NCBI RefSeq assembly: GCF_001021025.1
Contig: NZ_CP011541.1
Coordinates: 1,426,001-1,490,000 of the forward strand
Reading direction: 5' to 3'
DNA from: Corynebacterium epidermidicanis
GTDB taxonomy: Bacteria > Actinomycetota > Actinomycetes > Mycobacteriales > Mycobacteriaceae
Length of the DNA: 64,000 nt
The notes below the pieces were generated by a model, which ran no database searches, was not told where the DNA came from, and saw only the letters and a list, made by a program, of their open reading frames with translations. Shown piece after piece: positions 38,957-49,004 of this stretch (positions within the stretch are counted from its first letter, which is position 1; each line of letters begins with the position of its first letter). A program made the position numbers and the translations under genes.

Positions 38957-39002
38957 CTCCTTGCTCAGGAAAGCTAATAGTTACCAAATTGTTGTATCTC
39001 AA
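38957..39002 (-). promoter_or_regulatory. Promoter and ribosome-binding site of the 5'-nucleotidase gene
   Basis: On the minus strand TTGAGA (39002-38997), a 17-nt spacer and TATTAG (38979-38974) form a promoter. GGAG (38960-38957) lies 5 nt before GTG 38951. The signals point to GTG 38951 as the ancestral start, which is followed by TCT and then TGA. Confidence 0.6.
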
Positions 39003-39022
39003 TCGGTCGCTGTGCGCCCTGC

Positions 39023-39079
39023 AACTTTTTCCTCTTTGACACTTCGCTTGGGGATTTTCCCCAAGCGCTACAAAAAGTT
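39023..39079 (-). terminator. Nested hairpin between relA and the 5'-nucleotidase gene
   Basis: CGCTTGGGG (39045-39053) and CCCCAAGCG (39059-39067) form a perfect 9-bp stem with a 5-nt loop. AACTTTTT (39023-39030) and AAAAAGTT (39072-39079) can form an outer stem. It begins 10 nt past the relA stop codon and probably ends relA transcription, though a T tail directly after the inner stem is missing. Confidence 0.6.
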
Positions 39080-39088
39080 CATTCCTGG

Positions 39089-41380
39089 TTAACCACCTGA
39101 GGTCAGCCGATACACGTCGAACACACCTTCAATATTTCGCAAACGCGTCATCAAAGCTCCCAGCTGCTTAGTATCAGATACCTCAAAGGTAAACTTCGCA
39201 ATCGCAACTCGGTCGTCCGCAGTATGAATATTCAAGGCGGTCGTCGTCAAACGCTCCTCATTGATAACCCGAGTGATTTCCAGCAACAGACCTTGTCGAT
39301 CCAACGCCTCCAGCTGGAGATTTGCCGAGAATACCGAGCTGCCTTCGACTCCCCACGCGACGTCGATTAGGCGCTGCGGCTCCTCGCGCAACTTGGTGGC
39401 GTTGGTGCAATCCGCCCTGTGCACTGAGACGCCTCCACCGCGAGTAACGAAACCGAAAATTTCATCACCAGGCACCGGCATGCAACACTTGGCCAGTTTC
39501 GCCATGACATCGGGGCTGCCCTGCACCAAAATCCCGCTGCCTTCACTGGCCTGGCTCCGAGCGGCACTCTTGGCTTGCACGATTTCGGAAAATGGAGCAC
39601 GCGCGACAAGTGCGTCTTGGGCATCGTCCTCGGAACCAAACAGAGACGTGAGCTGTTCGACGACGTGCTTCGCAGAAATCTGCCCCTCGCCAATCGCCGT
39701 ATACAGGGCATCAACATCCGCATAATTGAGCAGCGCTGCAAGTTCCTTCATGGAATGTGCGTTCAACAAGCGGTGTTTTGGCAAGCCTCCGCGCTGGATT
39801 TCCGCAGCCAACGCGTCGCGCCCCACCTCCAGGGACTCTTCTCTACGTTCCTTGGCAAACCACTGGCGAATTTTGGCCTTGGCCCGGGGCGATACCACGA
39901 ACTTTTGCCAATCTTGGCTCGGGCCGGCGTTAAGGTCCTTGGAAGTAAAGATCTCCACGCGGTCGCCGTTCTTCAGCTGGGATTCCAACGCGACCAACTT
40001 GCCGTTGACCTTCGCACCGATGCAGCGGTGGCCGACCTCGGTATGCACGGCATAGGCAAAGTCCACCGGCGTCGAATTCACCGGCAAATTGATAACGTCA
40101 CCCTTGGGGGTAAACGCGAAAATCTGCTTCGCGGAAAGGTCATAGCGCAACGAGTCAAGGAATTCGTTCGGATCTGCGGCCTCTTTTTGCCAGTCCAGCA
40201 ACTGCCGCATCCACGCAATTTGATCCACTTCCTGCTGATCACCGGAATGCGAGCCCTTGGTTTCCTTATAACGCCAGTGCGCGGCGATGCCGTACTCTGC
40301 GTTGTAGTGCATCTCGTGCGTGCGTACTTGGACTTCCAGCGGTTTACCACCCGGCCCCATCACGGTGGTGTGCAGCGATTTATACACGCCGAACCTTGGG
40401 GCCGAAATGTAATCCTTGAAGCGACCTGGCATGGCGTTATACAACGCGTGAACAGCACCAATGGCGGCGTAGCAGTTATGGATATTATCCACCAGAATTC
40501 GGATGCCGACGAGGTCGAAAATCTCATCAAAGTCACGACCGCGCACGATCATCTTTTGATAGATCGACCAGTAGTGCTTCGGCCGGCCCATCACTTCGGC
40601 CTCAATGTGGTTTTCTTTCAGCGTCGCGGATACCGCTTGGATGATTTCCTGCAGGTAGCGGTCGCGCGATGGGGAACGGTCCGCCACCAGGCGCACGATC
40701 TCGTCATACTTCTTAGGGTACAAGATAGCAAAAGAGAGGTCTTCAAGCTCCCACTTCACCGAAGCCATACCCAATCGGTGCGCCAGCGGAGCGATCACTT
40801 CGAGAGTTTGGCGCGCTTTCTTTGCTTGCTTTTCAGGCGGCAGGAAACGCATAGTACGCATGTTGTGTAGGCGGTCGGCCACCTTGATCACCAACACCCT
40901 AGGGTCTTGGGACATCGCCACAATCATCTTGCGGATCGTCTCGGCCTCCGCCGCAGCTCCTAGCGCGACCTTGTCGAGCTTCGTCACGCCGTCGACAAGC
41001 CGAGCAACCTCGGTGCCAAATTCCTCAGACAGCTGCTCAACTGAATAGTCCGTGTCTTCGACGGTGTCGTGCAGCAACGCGGCCACCAAAGTAGTGGTGT
41101 CCATACCAATTTCCGCAGCGATGGTCGCCACAGCGAGCGGGTGAGTAATGTACGGATCGCCGGACTTGCGAAACACGCCCTCATGCAGGCGCTCAGCCGT
41201 GTTGTAGGCACGCTGCAACACGGCGCCGTCGGCTTTGGGGTGGAACTGGCGGTGAATCGAGAGCAACGGGCTCAAAACCGGGTCGACTTTTGGTTTGCCA
41301 CCGCCGGTGAGGCTGCGAGCCAGCCGTGCAGAAACGCTACGCATGTTAACTTGCTGCTTCTGCTGCTTGCGATCTGCCAT
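39089..41380 (-). CDS. relA: Bifunctional (p)ppGpp synthetase/hydrolase (RelA/SpoT, Rsh)
   Basis: Rsh makes and degrades (p)ppGpp in the stringent response. The 763 residues comprise the HD hydrolase domain ([12 protein letters not shown]; His104-Asp105, Glu108-Asp109), the synthetase domain (about 245-400: [26 protein letters not shown]), a TGS domain (about 430-490: [27 protein letters not shown]), a helical/zinc-finger region with CCMPVPGDE, and a C-terminal ACT domain. Both active sites appear intact. It follows apt by 71 nt in the conserved order secDF-SBP-apt-relA. Confidence 0.97.
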   Translation of the reverse strand: MADRKQQKQQVNMRSVSARLARSLTGGGKPKVDPVLSPLLSIHRQFHPKADGAVLQRAYNTAERLHEGVFRKSGDPYITHPLAVATIAAEIGMDTTTLVAALLHDTVEDTDYSVEQLSEEFGTEVARLVDGVTKLDKVALGAAAEAETIRKMIVAMSQDPRVLVIKVADRLHNMRTMRFLPPEKQAKKARQTLEVIAPLAHRLGMASVKWELEDLSFAILYPKKYDEIVRLVADRSPSRDRYLQEIIQAVSATLKENHIEAEVMGRPKHYWSIYQKMIVRGRDFDEIFDLVGIRILVDNIHNCYAAIGAVHALYNAMPGRFKDYISAPRFGVYKSLHTTVMGPGGKPLEVQVRTHEMHYNAEYGIAAHWRYKETKGSHSGDQQEVDQIAWMRQLLDWQKEAADPNEFLDSLRYDLSAKQIFAFTPKGDVINLPVNSTPVDFAYAVHTEVGHRCIGAKVNGKLVALESQLKNGDRVEIFTSKDLNAGPSQDWQKFVVSPRAKAKIRQWFAKERREESLEVGRDALAAEIQRGGLPKHRLLNAHSMKELAALLNYADVDALYTAIGEGQISAKHVVEQLTSLFGSEDDAQDALVARAPFSEIVQAKSAARSQASEGSGILVQGSPDVMAKLAKCCMPVPGDEIFGFVTRGGGVSVHRADCTNATKLREEPQRLIDVAWGVEGSSVFSANLQLEALDRQGLLLEITRVINEERLTTTALNIHTADDRVAIAKFTFEVSDTKQLGALMTRLRNIEGVFDVYRLTSGG

Positions 41381-41451
41381 GAGTTCCCTCGTTAGTTGTT
41401 CACATCGTGTTCACCTAGGTGATTGCTACGATGCTACTTGAATCCTGCAAC

Positions 41452-42000
41452 TTAGTTATCTTCATTGAGCACGATTATGGGCGCATCGCCGAGCTTTTCC
41501 CGGCCACCGAGCCCCGGGACCTCGAGCACGACCACATAACCGGCTACGATGGCTCCGCACTCACGCAAAAGCTCGGCCGCGGCTCGCAAGGTACCTCCGG
41601 TGGCCAACACATCATCCACCAACACGATCCGCTTGCCAGAGACATCGATTCCGCTCGCTGGGATTTCCAGCGCCGCCGACCCATATTCCAGGGCGTACGC
41701 GCGGGTATGAACTGGTGGTGGCAACTTCCCTTTCTTGCGAATTGCCAAGATGCCCTGGCCCAGTTTGTACGAGACTGCAGATCCCAGCAAGAATCCACGA
41801 GCGTCCAAACCACCGATCATCTCTGCCCCCAGACTTTCCGACGCAGCGGCGAGATCATCAACCAAGATCCGGAAACCTGCGGGATCAGCCAAAACTGGAG
41901 TTAGGTCTTCAAATAGCACGCCGGGTGCTGGGAAGTCCGGCACGAGACGTACCAGCGCGCGCAACGCTTCCGAAGCCGAGTTGTAGGTGGGTTCGCTCAT
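41452..42000 (-). CDS. apt: Adenine phosphoribosyltransferase
   Basis: Apt salvages adenine to AMP using PRPP. The 182-residue protein has [20 protein letters not shown] near the start, the flexible loop region [15 protein letters not shown] and the PRPP motif [24 protein letters not shown] 42000 is preferred: it overlaps the stop of the preceding lipoprotein gene (ATGA) and has GGAAGG 9 nt upstream. An in-frame ATG at 42021 is possible. The order SBP-apt-relA is conserved with mycobacteria. Confidence 0.94.
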   Translation of the reverse strand: MSEPTYNSASEALRALVRLVPDFPAPGVLFEDLTPVLADPAGFRILVDDLAAASESLGAEMIGGLDARGFLLGSAVSYKLGQGILAIRKKGKLPPPVHTRAYALEYGSAALEIPASGIDVSGKRIVLVDDVLATGGTLRAAAELLRECGAIVAGYVVVLEVPGLGGREKLGDAPIIVLNEDN

Positions 42001-43616
42001 GGCTTTTTGCCTTCCTGCCATCGCTCCATGTTCCAGCCGATGCCAGATTGAGCGGTATTGACAACAATATTTGCAACATTTTTATCGTAGATCAGGGTGC
42101 GCGGTTGCGAAGCCAATGGGATCACATCCGACTCGTCCCACAGTCGCTGTTCCTCAGCGCGCAGCTTCTCGACGTCCCCGATGTCGCCGTTGATATGACC
42201 GAAGCCAACGTTTGGATCCGCCGCATGTAACAGCGCGTCGATCGTTCCTGGCACCTCAACTTCCACACCCGACGGGGTTTGCTGAATGCGGTGAATGTCT
42301 TCAAACGATTGGTTCTCCACACTGGCATCCACCACGGTGATACCAGCGGGGGCGCACGACGCCGCGATGGCGGCGACCATTTCCTTTTTTCGCTCATCCG
42401 GCCCCAAGTACCCAACTCGGATGGTGACGCCACGTAGTCTCTCCGCAACGGCCAGATCGGTATGGCGATGCTTGGCGATCACGCCCTCCAACTGTGGATT
42501 AATCGAATCCGCCACAGAAGTCAGGTGCGTCCAAACCGGAGGCACCTCCACCCCAGCAGCCTTGGACGACGCAGCTGCCACCGCATTCTGATCGACACAG
42601 GCGGCAAACGCCTGGCGGGCAGGCGCACTGGCGAAAACACCAGCATTCCCAAGCGTCAACTGCTCGGTTAGGTGCCCCGGGGTGCGCTCAATCGTGAAGC
42701 GGTTGTTCGGATCATCTCGGTTGACCCAGCTGACTTCGCCGACCCCGATGAGATCCGCTACTTCCACCGAATTAGCCTGGTTAACCTCAGCCAAGTTGGC
42801 GGACCGTGGCCACATCATGACCTTTTCAATGGAGGCAACGTCACCGTTGAAAGACTCATTGCGCACCAACTGTAACGCGCCATTATCCGCGACTGATGCA
42901 ATCTTGTACGGCCCTGCAGAAACTTGCAGTTCAGGGTCGAAGTGTTTGAGGTCGAATCCTTCCCGCCATACTTTAGCGACCGGCATAAGAGCCCCGGAGT
43001 TCTCAGACTGCAATGCGGCTACCAGCTGCTCCTCACTCATCCCCACTCGGTGCGCGATTGCATGTGAGGGAACCACAGTTCCGGGCCCAAACAAGCTACG
43101 CCACCTCGAACCAACATCTGTCTTGAACACCACCGAGAATTTCTTTTCCCCCGGCGCACATTCTAAGCGATCGACCTGCTCCATTAACGGAACGAGCGAA
43201 TTAAACAGCCCGCGCAGGCTTCCCGCTTTATAAGCAAGAAGGAAATCAGTACAGGTCACTGGGACCCCATCTGAATAGCTAGCAGTGCTGTTAATGGTGT
43301 ACTCCACCCGCTGTTGCGGAGCTGGAATTACCTGGGCAGTTGCAATATCGCGATTCGGGATGAACTGCCCAGACGGGCCCTTGACAAACACCGCAGGAAA
43401 CATCCGACCGCCGATGATATCCGCATTTGTCGACGCCCCCAATGTCGTCGCCGCATTGGTAGTAAGCAGCGGAGTGCCAACGGCATACCCAAAGTGGTCT
43501 ATCGGTGGTTGACTTAATTTCCCTCCACCACAGCTGCTCAACGTGACAACTGCCACCAGCGCCACAGCTATTTTTGCGGCCTTGTTGGTGAGTGAACCCT
43601 TGACAGTTGAAAACAT
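41997..43616 (-). CDS. Family 5 extracellular solute-binding lipoprotein
   Basis: The 539-residue protein starts with a lipoprotein signal peptide ([20 protein letters not shown], lipobox LSSC with Cys29). It continues as a family 5 (oligopeptide/nickel-type) binding protein: [42 protein letters not shown]. No permease or ATPase genes are adjacent, so it is an orphan binding protein; the mycobacterial gene at this locus is also an orphan. ATG 43616 is chosen because the signal peptide begins there. It overlaps apt by 4 nt. Confidence 0.87.
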   Translation of the reverse strand: MFSTVKGSLTNKAAKIAVALVAVVTLSSCGGGKLSQPPIDHFGYAVGTPLLTTNAATTLGASTNADIIGGRMFPAVFVKGPSGQFIPNRDIATAQVIPAPQQRVEYTINSTASYSDGVPVTCTDFLLAYKAGSLRGLFNSLVPLMEQVDRLECAPGEKKFSVVFKTDVGSRWRSLFGPGTVVPSHAIAHRVGMSEEQLVAALQSENSGALMPVAKVWREGFDLKHFDPELQVSAGPYKIASVADNGALQLVRNESFNGDVASIEKVMMWPRSANLAEVNQANSVEVADLIGVGEVSWVNRDDPNNRFTIERTPGHLTEQLTLGNAGVFASAPARQAFAACVDQNAVAAASSKAAGVEVPPVWTHLTSVADSINPQLEGVIAKHRHTDLAVAERLRGVTIRVGYLGPDERKKEMVAAIAASCAPAGITVVDASVENQSFEDIHRIQQTPSGVEVEVPGTIDALLHAADPNVGFGHINGDIGDVEKLRAEEQRLWDESDVIPLASQPRTLIYDKNVANIVVNTAQSGIGWNMERWQEGKKP

Positions 43617-43768
43617 CGCGTCCTTTAACAAGAAATGGGTACAAGCTACGCGCCCGGCCAGTTAAGACTAACTGGATCAAGGCACACGTATCGAGTATAG
43701 GTTTTTCAGCCATCGGGGAGAAAATGCGCCTCCACGTGTTAGAAGCGAACAGCTTAGAGAACAACGAA

Positions 43769-43794
43769 ACCCGGCTGCACGATCGCAGCCGGGT
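43769..43794 (-). terminator. Terminator after secF
   Basis: ACCCGGCTGC and GCAGCCGGGT (43769-43778 and 43785-43794) form a perfect 10-bp stem with a 6-nt loop. On the minus strand TTCGTTGTTC follows. It begins 17 nt past the secF stop codon. Confidence 0.85.
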
Positions 43795-43811
43795 ATCAAT
43801 CCGAAATCGAA

Positions 43812-44960
43812 CTAGGAACCCTGATTCGGGCGCCAGGTTCGACCATTGCCGGTCTTGTCCAGACCTCCAGACGTGTCCACCGGTTTCGCGGGAACGACCG
43901 GGGTAGTTACCACGCGCTTTGCCGGCGACACGCCGTCGATAGGCGCCACTGCAACAGTTGCATCAGGCGTTCCGGCGCGTGCTGCGGCCACCGCAGCGTC
44001 GTGCGCACGTACCTTCTTCTGGCGACGCTTAAATGTCACCAACAGCGGTGTCGCCAACAAGACGGAGGAGAACGCACCTTCGATGATGCCGATGAGCTGG
44101 ACCAACGCCAAGTCTTTCAGCGTGCCGACGCCCATCATCCACACCGCGACCACCATCAGTGCCAGGATCGGCAGTGCCGAAATCACGGTCGTGGAGATCG
44201 AACGCATCACTGTTTGGTTAACCGCCAAGTTCGCCTGTTCGGCATAGGTTCTGCGAGTTGACGCCTCATACCCAGCGGTATTTTCCTTTACTTTGTCGAA
44301 GACAACGACGGTGTCGTAAAGGGAGAACGAGAGGACCGTGAGAAGGCCGATGATAGTCGCTGGGGTCACTTCGAAACCGACGAGCGAATACGTGCCGGAG
44401 ATGACGACGATGTCGACGACGAGAGCCGCGATAGCTGCCACAGCCATGTCCCGCTCGAAGCGGAACATGATGTAGATGAAGACCAAGCCAAAGAAGACCA
44501 GCATCGAAATAATCATTCGGTTGGTAATCGTCGAGCCCCAGGACTCGGAGACTGTCGAGTCGCCGATAGCGTCCGGCGTGGGTTTGCCGGTGGCATCAGC
44601 TGGCGTGAACTTCTCGTAGAGAGCGTTACGTGCGGTGGCGATTTGTTCGTCGCTCAAACGCGGGGTGTGGATTTCCAACGTGCGTGTGTCACCGGCACCG
44701 ACGATTTGAACTAACTGAGGGCTAACATTAGTTGCCTCGGTAAAAGCTTCCTCGACTTGCTCAGTAGTAAGGTTCGCTGCTGGCATGTTCATCTTGGTTC
44801 CGCCCTCAAAGTCGATGCCCATGGTGAACCCACGTAACGCGATAACCAAAATCGAGCCTACAAGCAAAGCGATCGTGATGGAGTACCAAAGCTTGGTGCG
44901 ACCGATGAAGTCGATTCCACCCTCGCCAGTGTAGAGGCGATTCATTGTTGACTGTGCCAT
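43812..44960 (-). CDS. secF: Protein translocase subunit SecF
   Basis: SecF forms the proton-driven SecDF complex that aids Sec export from the outer face of the membrane. The 382-residue product from ATG 44960 (MAQSTMNRLYTGEGGIDFIG) has six predicted membrane segments, the SecF start FRGFTMGIDFEGGTKMNM region, and the SecD/SecF domain SFSLYDTVVVFDKVKEN. A hydrophilic C-terminal tail rich in Ala, Val and Pro is typical of actinobacteria. It starts 1 nt after the secD stop codon; the longer open frame upstream lies inside secD. Confidence 0.95.
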   Translation of the reverse strand: MAQSTMNRLYTGEGGIDFIGRTKLWYSITIALLVGSILVIALRGFTMGIDFEGGTKMNMPAANLTTEQVEEAFTEATNVSPQLVQIVGAGDTRTLEIHTPRLSDEQIATARNALYEKFTPADATGKPTPDAIGDSTVSESWGSTITNRMIISMLVFFGLVFIYIMFRFERDMAVAAIAALVVDIVVISGTYSLVGFEVTPATIIGLLTVLSFSLYDTVVVFDKVKENTAGYEASTRRTYAEQANLAVNQTVMRSISTTVISALPILALMVVAVWMMGVGTLKDLALVQLIGIIEGAFSSVLLATPLLVTFKRRQKKVRAHDAAVAAARAGTPDATVAVAPIDGVSPAKRVVTTPVVPAKPVDTSGGLDKTGNGRTWRPNQGS

Positions 44961-44961
44961 G

Positions 44962-46803
44962 TTAGGCCTCCTCATTCTCAGCGTGGGTGTTGACGCTTGT
45001 CTTTGCTTGCTCAGCCGGTTTATGTTCATCATGGTCGAGCTCGCCGTCGGCACGTCGACGATCAGCCACCTTCATCACCGACGCTAAACCATTGACACCC
45101 GGGCGGGCGAACCAAGGATTTCGAGAGGCGAGGATAACCAACGGACCAGTGAGGAGGAAGGTAATAAGCAAGTCATAAACAGTGGTTAGGCCGAGCGTGA
45201 AGGCGAAGCCCTTGACCTCCCCCACCGCCAGGATGTAAAGCACCACGGCTGCGATGAGCGACACCATGTTACCCGTCACCACGGTACGCTTCGCGCTATC
45301 CCACGCACGTGGCACTGAAGATCGGAAGGTGCGGCCGTCGCGGATCTCGTCCTTGATGCGTTCGTAGAACACGACAAAGGAGTCTGCAGTAGTACCAATA
45401 CCGATGATCAAACCTGCGACGCCCGCCAAGTCTAGCGAATAGCCAATCCATCGGCCTAGCAACACCAATGTGCCATAAACCAGTGCGCCGGAAGCCACCA
45501 AAGTAAACATCGCTAACAGGCCGAATACGCGGTAGTACGCCAAGGCATAGAGCGCCACTGCGATCAGACCTACCAACCCGGCGATCAAGCCGGCTTTCAA
45601 AGATGCCGAGCCTAGGGAAGCCGGGATTGTGGTGGCAGTGCCGCCGCGCTCGCCGTTCTCACCGGCGAAGCTCAATGGCAACGCACCGTACTTAAGGTTA
45701 TTTGCCAAATCCTGGGCCTCTTGCTGTGTGAAGTCACCTGTAATCGAGGTGGCAGAGCCTGCAGGAGTAGCGCTTTGAATAACTGGGGCCGAGATGATCT
45801 GGGAGTCCAGGGTAATCGCTATCTGACGCTGCAAGTATTCCTGGGTGACCTTGGCCCACGTAGACGCGCCCTGCTCACCGCCTTCGGATTTGAAGGAGAA
45901 GTTGATTTCCATCTGGCCGGTTTGAGAATTCAGGCCACCAGCAATTTGGCGATTAGAGTCAATCTCGTTACCCGTTAAACGTTTGCCGGTCACCGGATCA
46001 GTCTGCCCGACGAGTAGCGGGGCAGGCTCTAGCACATACTTGCCTCCCTGGCCGTCACAGGTCACCAATGGTTTGGCAGGGTCGTCAGTTCCGGCGATGG
46101 GATCGAGTTCATCGGTGCACTGCAGCAGGCCTGCCGCGGCGTATTGTTTCGCGGGGTCATCACTTTGACGGTCGTCGCGAAGCATTGCGGTAACTTCTTG
46201 GCGCCGCTGTGTGGCTTCTACCGAGTTGGCTGGTTCTGCCGGAGGGGTCGCGGTGATCTCGCCTGCAGTGAATTTTTCGGCCCCTTCCTCAGTCCCGCTG
46301 TTCAGGGCCTCGACGGTAGTGGTCAGGCTCGCCTTGGCCTGTTCAGGGGTGATCACGCCTTTGGCGATCCAACGATTAGCCATATCGAGCGTCGTGTCGA
46401 GGACTGCCTTTGGTTCCGGATTACCTGGCTGTGCTACGGGACGAAACAGCAGCTGCGATGTCTGTCCCAGGGCCCGGGCTTGAGACGTGTCTTCACCAGG
46501 CACGGTAATCACCAAGGTGTTGCCGTCAGTGACCACGCTTGCGCCCGTGACCCCCATGCCATTGACGCGGTTTTCCAGGATCATTCGCGCTTGAGCAAGC
46601 TGCTCCTTGGTGGGCTCAGCTCCTTGAGGCACAAGGGTCACGCGAGTGCCTCCTTGCAGGTCAATACCCAGTTTAGGCTTGATGCTGTGGTCACCCGTTA
46701 AGAAAATTAACCCGTACACCGTGAGGAGCACTAGGATGAAAAGCCCAATGGCCTGCTTCGGCCACGACCTCCGGCTGGAAATACTTCCGGAACTTGCTGA
46801 CAC
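44962..46803 (-). CDS. secD: Protein translocase subunit SecD
   Basis: SecD works with SecF to pull exported proteins across the membrane. The 613-residue protein has an N-terminal membrane segment, KPKLGIDLQGGTRVTLVPQG, a large periplasmic-type P1 domain with an actinobacterial insertion (about 180-270), and five C-terminal membrane segments with GVAGLIIGIGTTADSFVVFY. The GTG start at 46803 has AAGGAG 9 nt upstream. A 169-nt gap separates it from yajC and contains small repeats. The C-terminal tail is highly charged. Confidence 0.95.
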   Translation of the reverse strand: MSASSGSISSRRSWPKQAIGLFILVLLTVYGLIFLTGDHSIKPKLGIDLQGGTRVTLVPQGAEPTKEQLAQARMILENRVNGMGVTGASVVTDGNTLVITVPGEDTSQARALGQTSQLLFRPVAQPGNPEPKAVLDTTLDMANRWIAKGVITPEQAKASLTTTVEALNSGTEEGAEKFTAGEITATPPAEPANSVEATQRRQEVTAMLRDDRQSDDPAKQYAAAGLLQCTDELDPIAGTDDPAKPLVTCDGQGGKYVLEPAPLLVGQTDPVTGKRLTGNEIDSNRQIAGGLNSQTGQMEINFSFKSEGGEQGASTWAKVTQEYLQRQIAITLDSQIISAPVIQSATPAGSATSITGDFTQQEAQDLANNLKYGALPLSFAGENGERGGTATTIPASLGSASLKAGLIAGLVGLIAVALYALAYYRVFGLLAMFTLVASGALVYGTLVLLGRWIGYSLDLAGVAGLIIGIGTTADSFVVFYERIKDEIRDGRTFRSSVPRAWDSAKRTVVTGNMVSLIAAVVLYILAVGEVKGFAFTLGLTTVYDLLITFLLTGPLVILASRNPWFARPGVNGLASVMKVADRRRADGELDHDEHKPAEQAKTSVNTHAENEEA

Positions 46804-46972
46804 GTCGGTTTTCTCCTTGTGTGTTCACATTGGTAAGTGTTGCTGCGCCGCTTCCCGCACGATCAGCGAACATGATCGGTGAACATGGTCGGAAAAGCTG
46901 TTCGGGAAAGTTGCCAAATTTTCATGCTACTTCACTATGCACACCCGGCCACGGTTACGGTGCGGATTAGTG

Positions 46973-47230
46973 TCAGGACGTTTTCTTAATAATTGCGCGT
47001 CGTTCCCACGTAGTGGCAACTCCAGGAGCGACTTCCAGTCCGACAACTTCCTCAGTCAAGGTCACTACCTTTCCGTGTAATCCGGACGCGGTGACCACTT
47101 GATCTCCGACAGCAAGGCTAGCTTGAATGGCGTTGATTTCCTTGATTTGTTTGCTGCTCCGAAGCGAATTAAGCACTACTGGGATCGCCAATATAATCAG
47201 CATCACCAGCAATAGCACGGATTGGTTCAT
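46973..47230 (-). CDS. yajC: Preprotein translocase subunit YajC
   Basis: YajC associates with SecDF. The 85-residue product from ATG 47230 (MNQSVLLLVMLIILAIPVVL) has one N-terminal membrane segment and the conserved cytosolic part INAIQASLAVGDQVVTASGL and GKVVTLTEEVVGLEVAPGV. A GTG at 47248 would add six residues but lacks a ribosome-binding site, whereas GGGAG lies 11 nt before the ATG. It lies between ruvB and secD, the conserved actinobacterial order. Confidence 0.93.
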   Translation of the reverse strand: MNQSVLLLVMLIILAIPVVLNSLRSSKQIKEINAIQASLAVGDQVVTASGLHGKVVTLTEEVVGLEVAPGVATTWERRAIIKKTS

Positions 47231-47273
47231 GTATAGCTCAACTCCCACAATGGTTTCGATGGAAAATCTCTTG

Positions 47274-48392
47274 CTAGAACTCTAACTGGTGTATTTCGGT
47301 GTAAGCCCCTGGGGCCTCCGGTGGCGCCTGGAGCCCCAAGTGGTTCCAAGCGGCGGACGTCGCCACTCGCCCACGCCCTGTGCGAGCAATCAGGCCGGCG
47401 CGCACCAAGAATGGCTCACACACTTCTTCCACCGTCGCAGGCTCCTCGCCGACTGCGACGGCCAAGGTTGTCAGCCCGACCGGTCCGCCCCCATGCCCTT
47501 TGATCAGTGCATTGAGGACCATTCGATCAAGCCGGTCAAGTCCCAAATCGTCTACATCAAAAACGATGAGCGCGGCTTTGGCGGCACCTAGATCGATGTG
47601 GCCATCCGCGTGAACCTCGGCGAAGTCGCGCACTCGACGCAGGAGTCGGTTCGCAATTCGCGGGGTGCCACGAGAACGAGAGGCGATCTCGTAGGCTGCA
47701 TCGCCGTCGATCGTAACGCCTAAGATACGGGCGGCCCGTAGCACGACCTCGGTCAAATCTTCATCATTGTAGAACTCCATCTGCGCCACGAATCCGAAGC
47801 GATCCCGTAATGGTCCGGTGAGCATTCCAGAGCGCGTAGTAGCCCCGACCAAGGTAAAAGGCGCAATTTCTAGTGGGATCGAGGTCGCCCCTGGCCCCTT
47901 ACCCACGATCACGTCAATTCGAAAGTCCTCCATCGCCATGTAGAGCATTTCTTCGGCAGGCCGAGCGATGCGGTGGATCTCATCGATAAACAGCACGTCG
48001 CCTTCAATGAGATTGGACAACATCGCCGCCAAATCTCCCGCTCGTTCCAGAGCTGGTCCGGAGGTCATCCGCAGGCTAGCCCCCATTTCCTGCGCGACGA
48101 TCATTGCCATAGTGGTCTTACCCAACCCGGGGGGCCCGGAAAGCAGCACATGGTCGGGCACTACCCCGCGCTTGCGGGCACCGGTAAGCACCAGGTCCAA
48201 CTGGCTTCGAACCTTCGGTTGCCCGATAAATTCATCGAGGCTTTTCGGACGCAGACTGGTTTCAACGTCTTGTTCGCCTGCCAACGCGTGCGCCTGAATA
48301 GCTGAGTCTGGATCGCGCACCGAACCCGCATCCGTCGCGCGTGGTGGCAGCCCTCCAGGAATGTCGAATACAGTTTTTTCTACATCTGACAT
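47274..48392 (-). CDS. ruvB: Holliday junction branch-migration ATPase RuvB
   Basis: RuvB is the AAA+ motor that drives branch migration with RuvA. The 372-residue protein has [20 protein letters not shown], Walker [16 protein letters not shown], Walker [10 protein letters not shown], sensor [18 protein letters not shown] and the winged-helix end [19 protein letters not shown]. It starts 6 nt after ruvA in the ruvC-ruvA-ruvB operon. About 20 N-terminal residues are non-conserved, as is usual in corynebacteria. Confidence 0.97.
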   Translation of the reverse strand: MSDVEKTVFDIPGGLPPRATDAGSVRDPDSAIQAHALAGEQDVETSLRPKSLDEFIGQPKVRSQLDLVLTGARKRGVVPDHVLLSGPPGLGKTTMAMIVAQEMGASLRMTSGPALERAGDLAAMLSNLIEGDVLFIDEIHRIARPAEEMLYMAMEDFRIDVIVGKGPGATSIPLEIAPFTLVGATTRSGMLTGPLRDRFGFVAQMEFYNDEDLTEVVLRAARILGVTIDGDAAYEIASRSRGTPRIANRLLRRVRDFAEVHADGHIDLGAAKAALIVFDVDDLGLDRLDRMVLNALIKGHGGGPVGLTTLAVAVGEEPATVEEVCEPFLVRAGLIARTGRGRVATSAAWNHLGLQAPPEAPGAYTEIHQLEF

Positions 48393-48398
48393 AGCAGG

Positions 48399-49004
48399 TT
48401 ACTTCTTTCCTAGATAAGCCAATGCGGCTCTGAGCGCCTGCGAGGTATTGGCCACCGGCGCGTCGTCAAGCACTGCATTCAGCGCATCTACGGCTGCCTT
48501 TTCGTTGAATCCAAGCCCGACCAGCGCAGCAACCACCTGCTCGTTATCGATATCCCCACTCCCGGCTGGTCGTTCAGCAGTTGGGGTCGGCGTAGCCGTA
48601 GCAAACGCTGTGACCTTGTCCTTTAGTTCGACGACCATACGATCTGCCATCCGCTTGCCGACGCCCGGGATCCGCTGCAGCGCCTTGGCATCCGAATGCG
48701 TAATAGCATTGGCTAGTTCCTCAGGGGTGAGCATCGCCAACGCAGCCATCGCTAGCTTGGGACCCAGCCCAGAAACGCTCTGCAAGACACTGAATAGTTC
48801 ACGAGAGGTGGCATCTGAAAACCCGTAGAGCAACATTGCATCTTCACGCACAACCATGGTGGTGAGAATTCGTGCCTGCTCCCCACGCTTCAAAGTGCCC
48901 AATGTCCGCGGGGTGGCGGCGAAGAAATAGCCCACCCCGCCGCACTCGATCACGGCGCCGGATAGCTCAATAGCTACGACTTCTCCGTTCAGCGATGCAA
49001 TCAC
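48399..49004 (-). CDS. ruvA: Holliday junction DNA-binding protein RuvA
   Basis: RuvA tetramers clamp Holliday junctions and recruit RuvB. The 201-residue protein starts MIASLNGEVVAIEL (OB fold), carries the helix-hairpin-helix stretches LQSVSGLGPKLAMAAL and LQRIPGVGKRMADRMVVELK, and ends with the RuvB-binding domain III (VVAALVGLGFNEKAAVDALN) after a Thr/Pro-rich linker. The start codon directly follows the ruvC stop codon. Confidence 0.97.
   Translation of the reverse strand: MIASLNGEVVAIELSGAVIECGGVGYFFAATPRTLGTLKRGEQARILTTMVVREDAMLLYGFSDATSRELFSVLQSVSGLGPKLAMAALAMLTPEELANAITHSDAKALQRIPGVGKRMADRMVVELKDKVTAFATATPTPTAERPAGSGDIDNEQVVAALVGLGFNEKAAVDALNAVLDDAPVANTSQALRAALAYLGKK

Noticed and set aside
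39575..40870. 431-codon open frame antisense to relA
   Set aside because: It lies wholly inside relA, whose product has all Rsh domains. No recognisable protein features; a codon-bias shadow.
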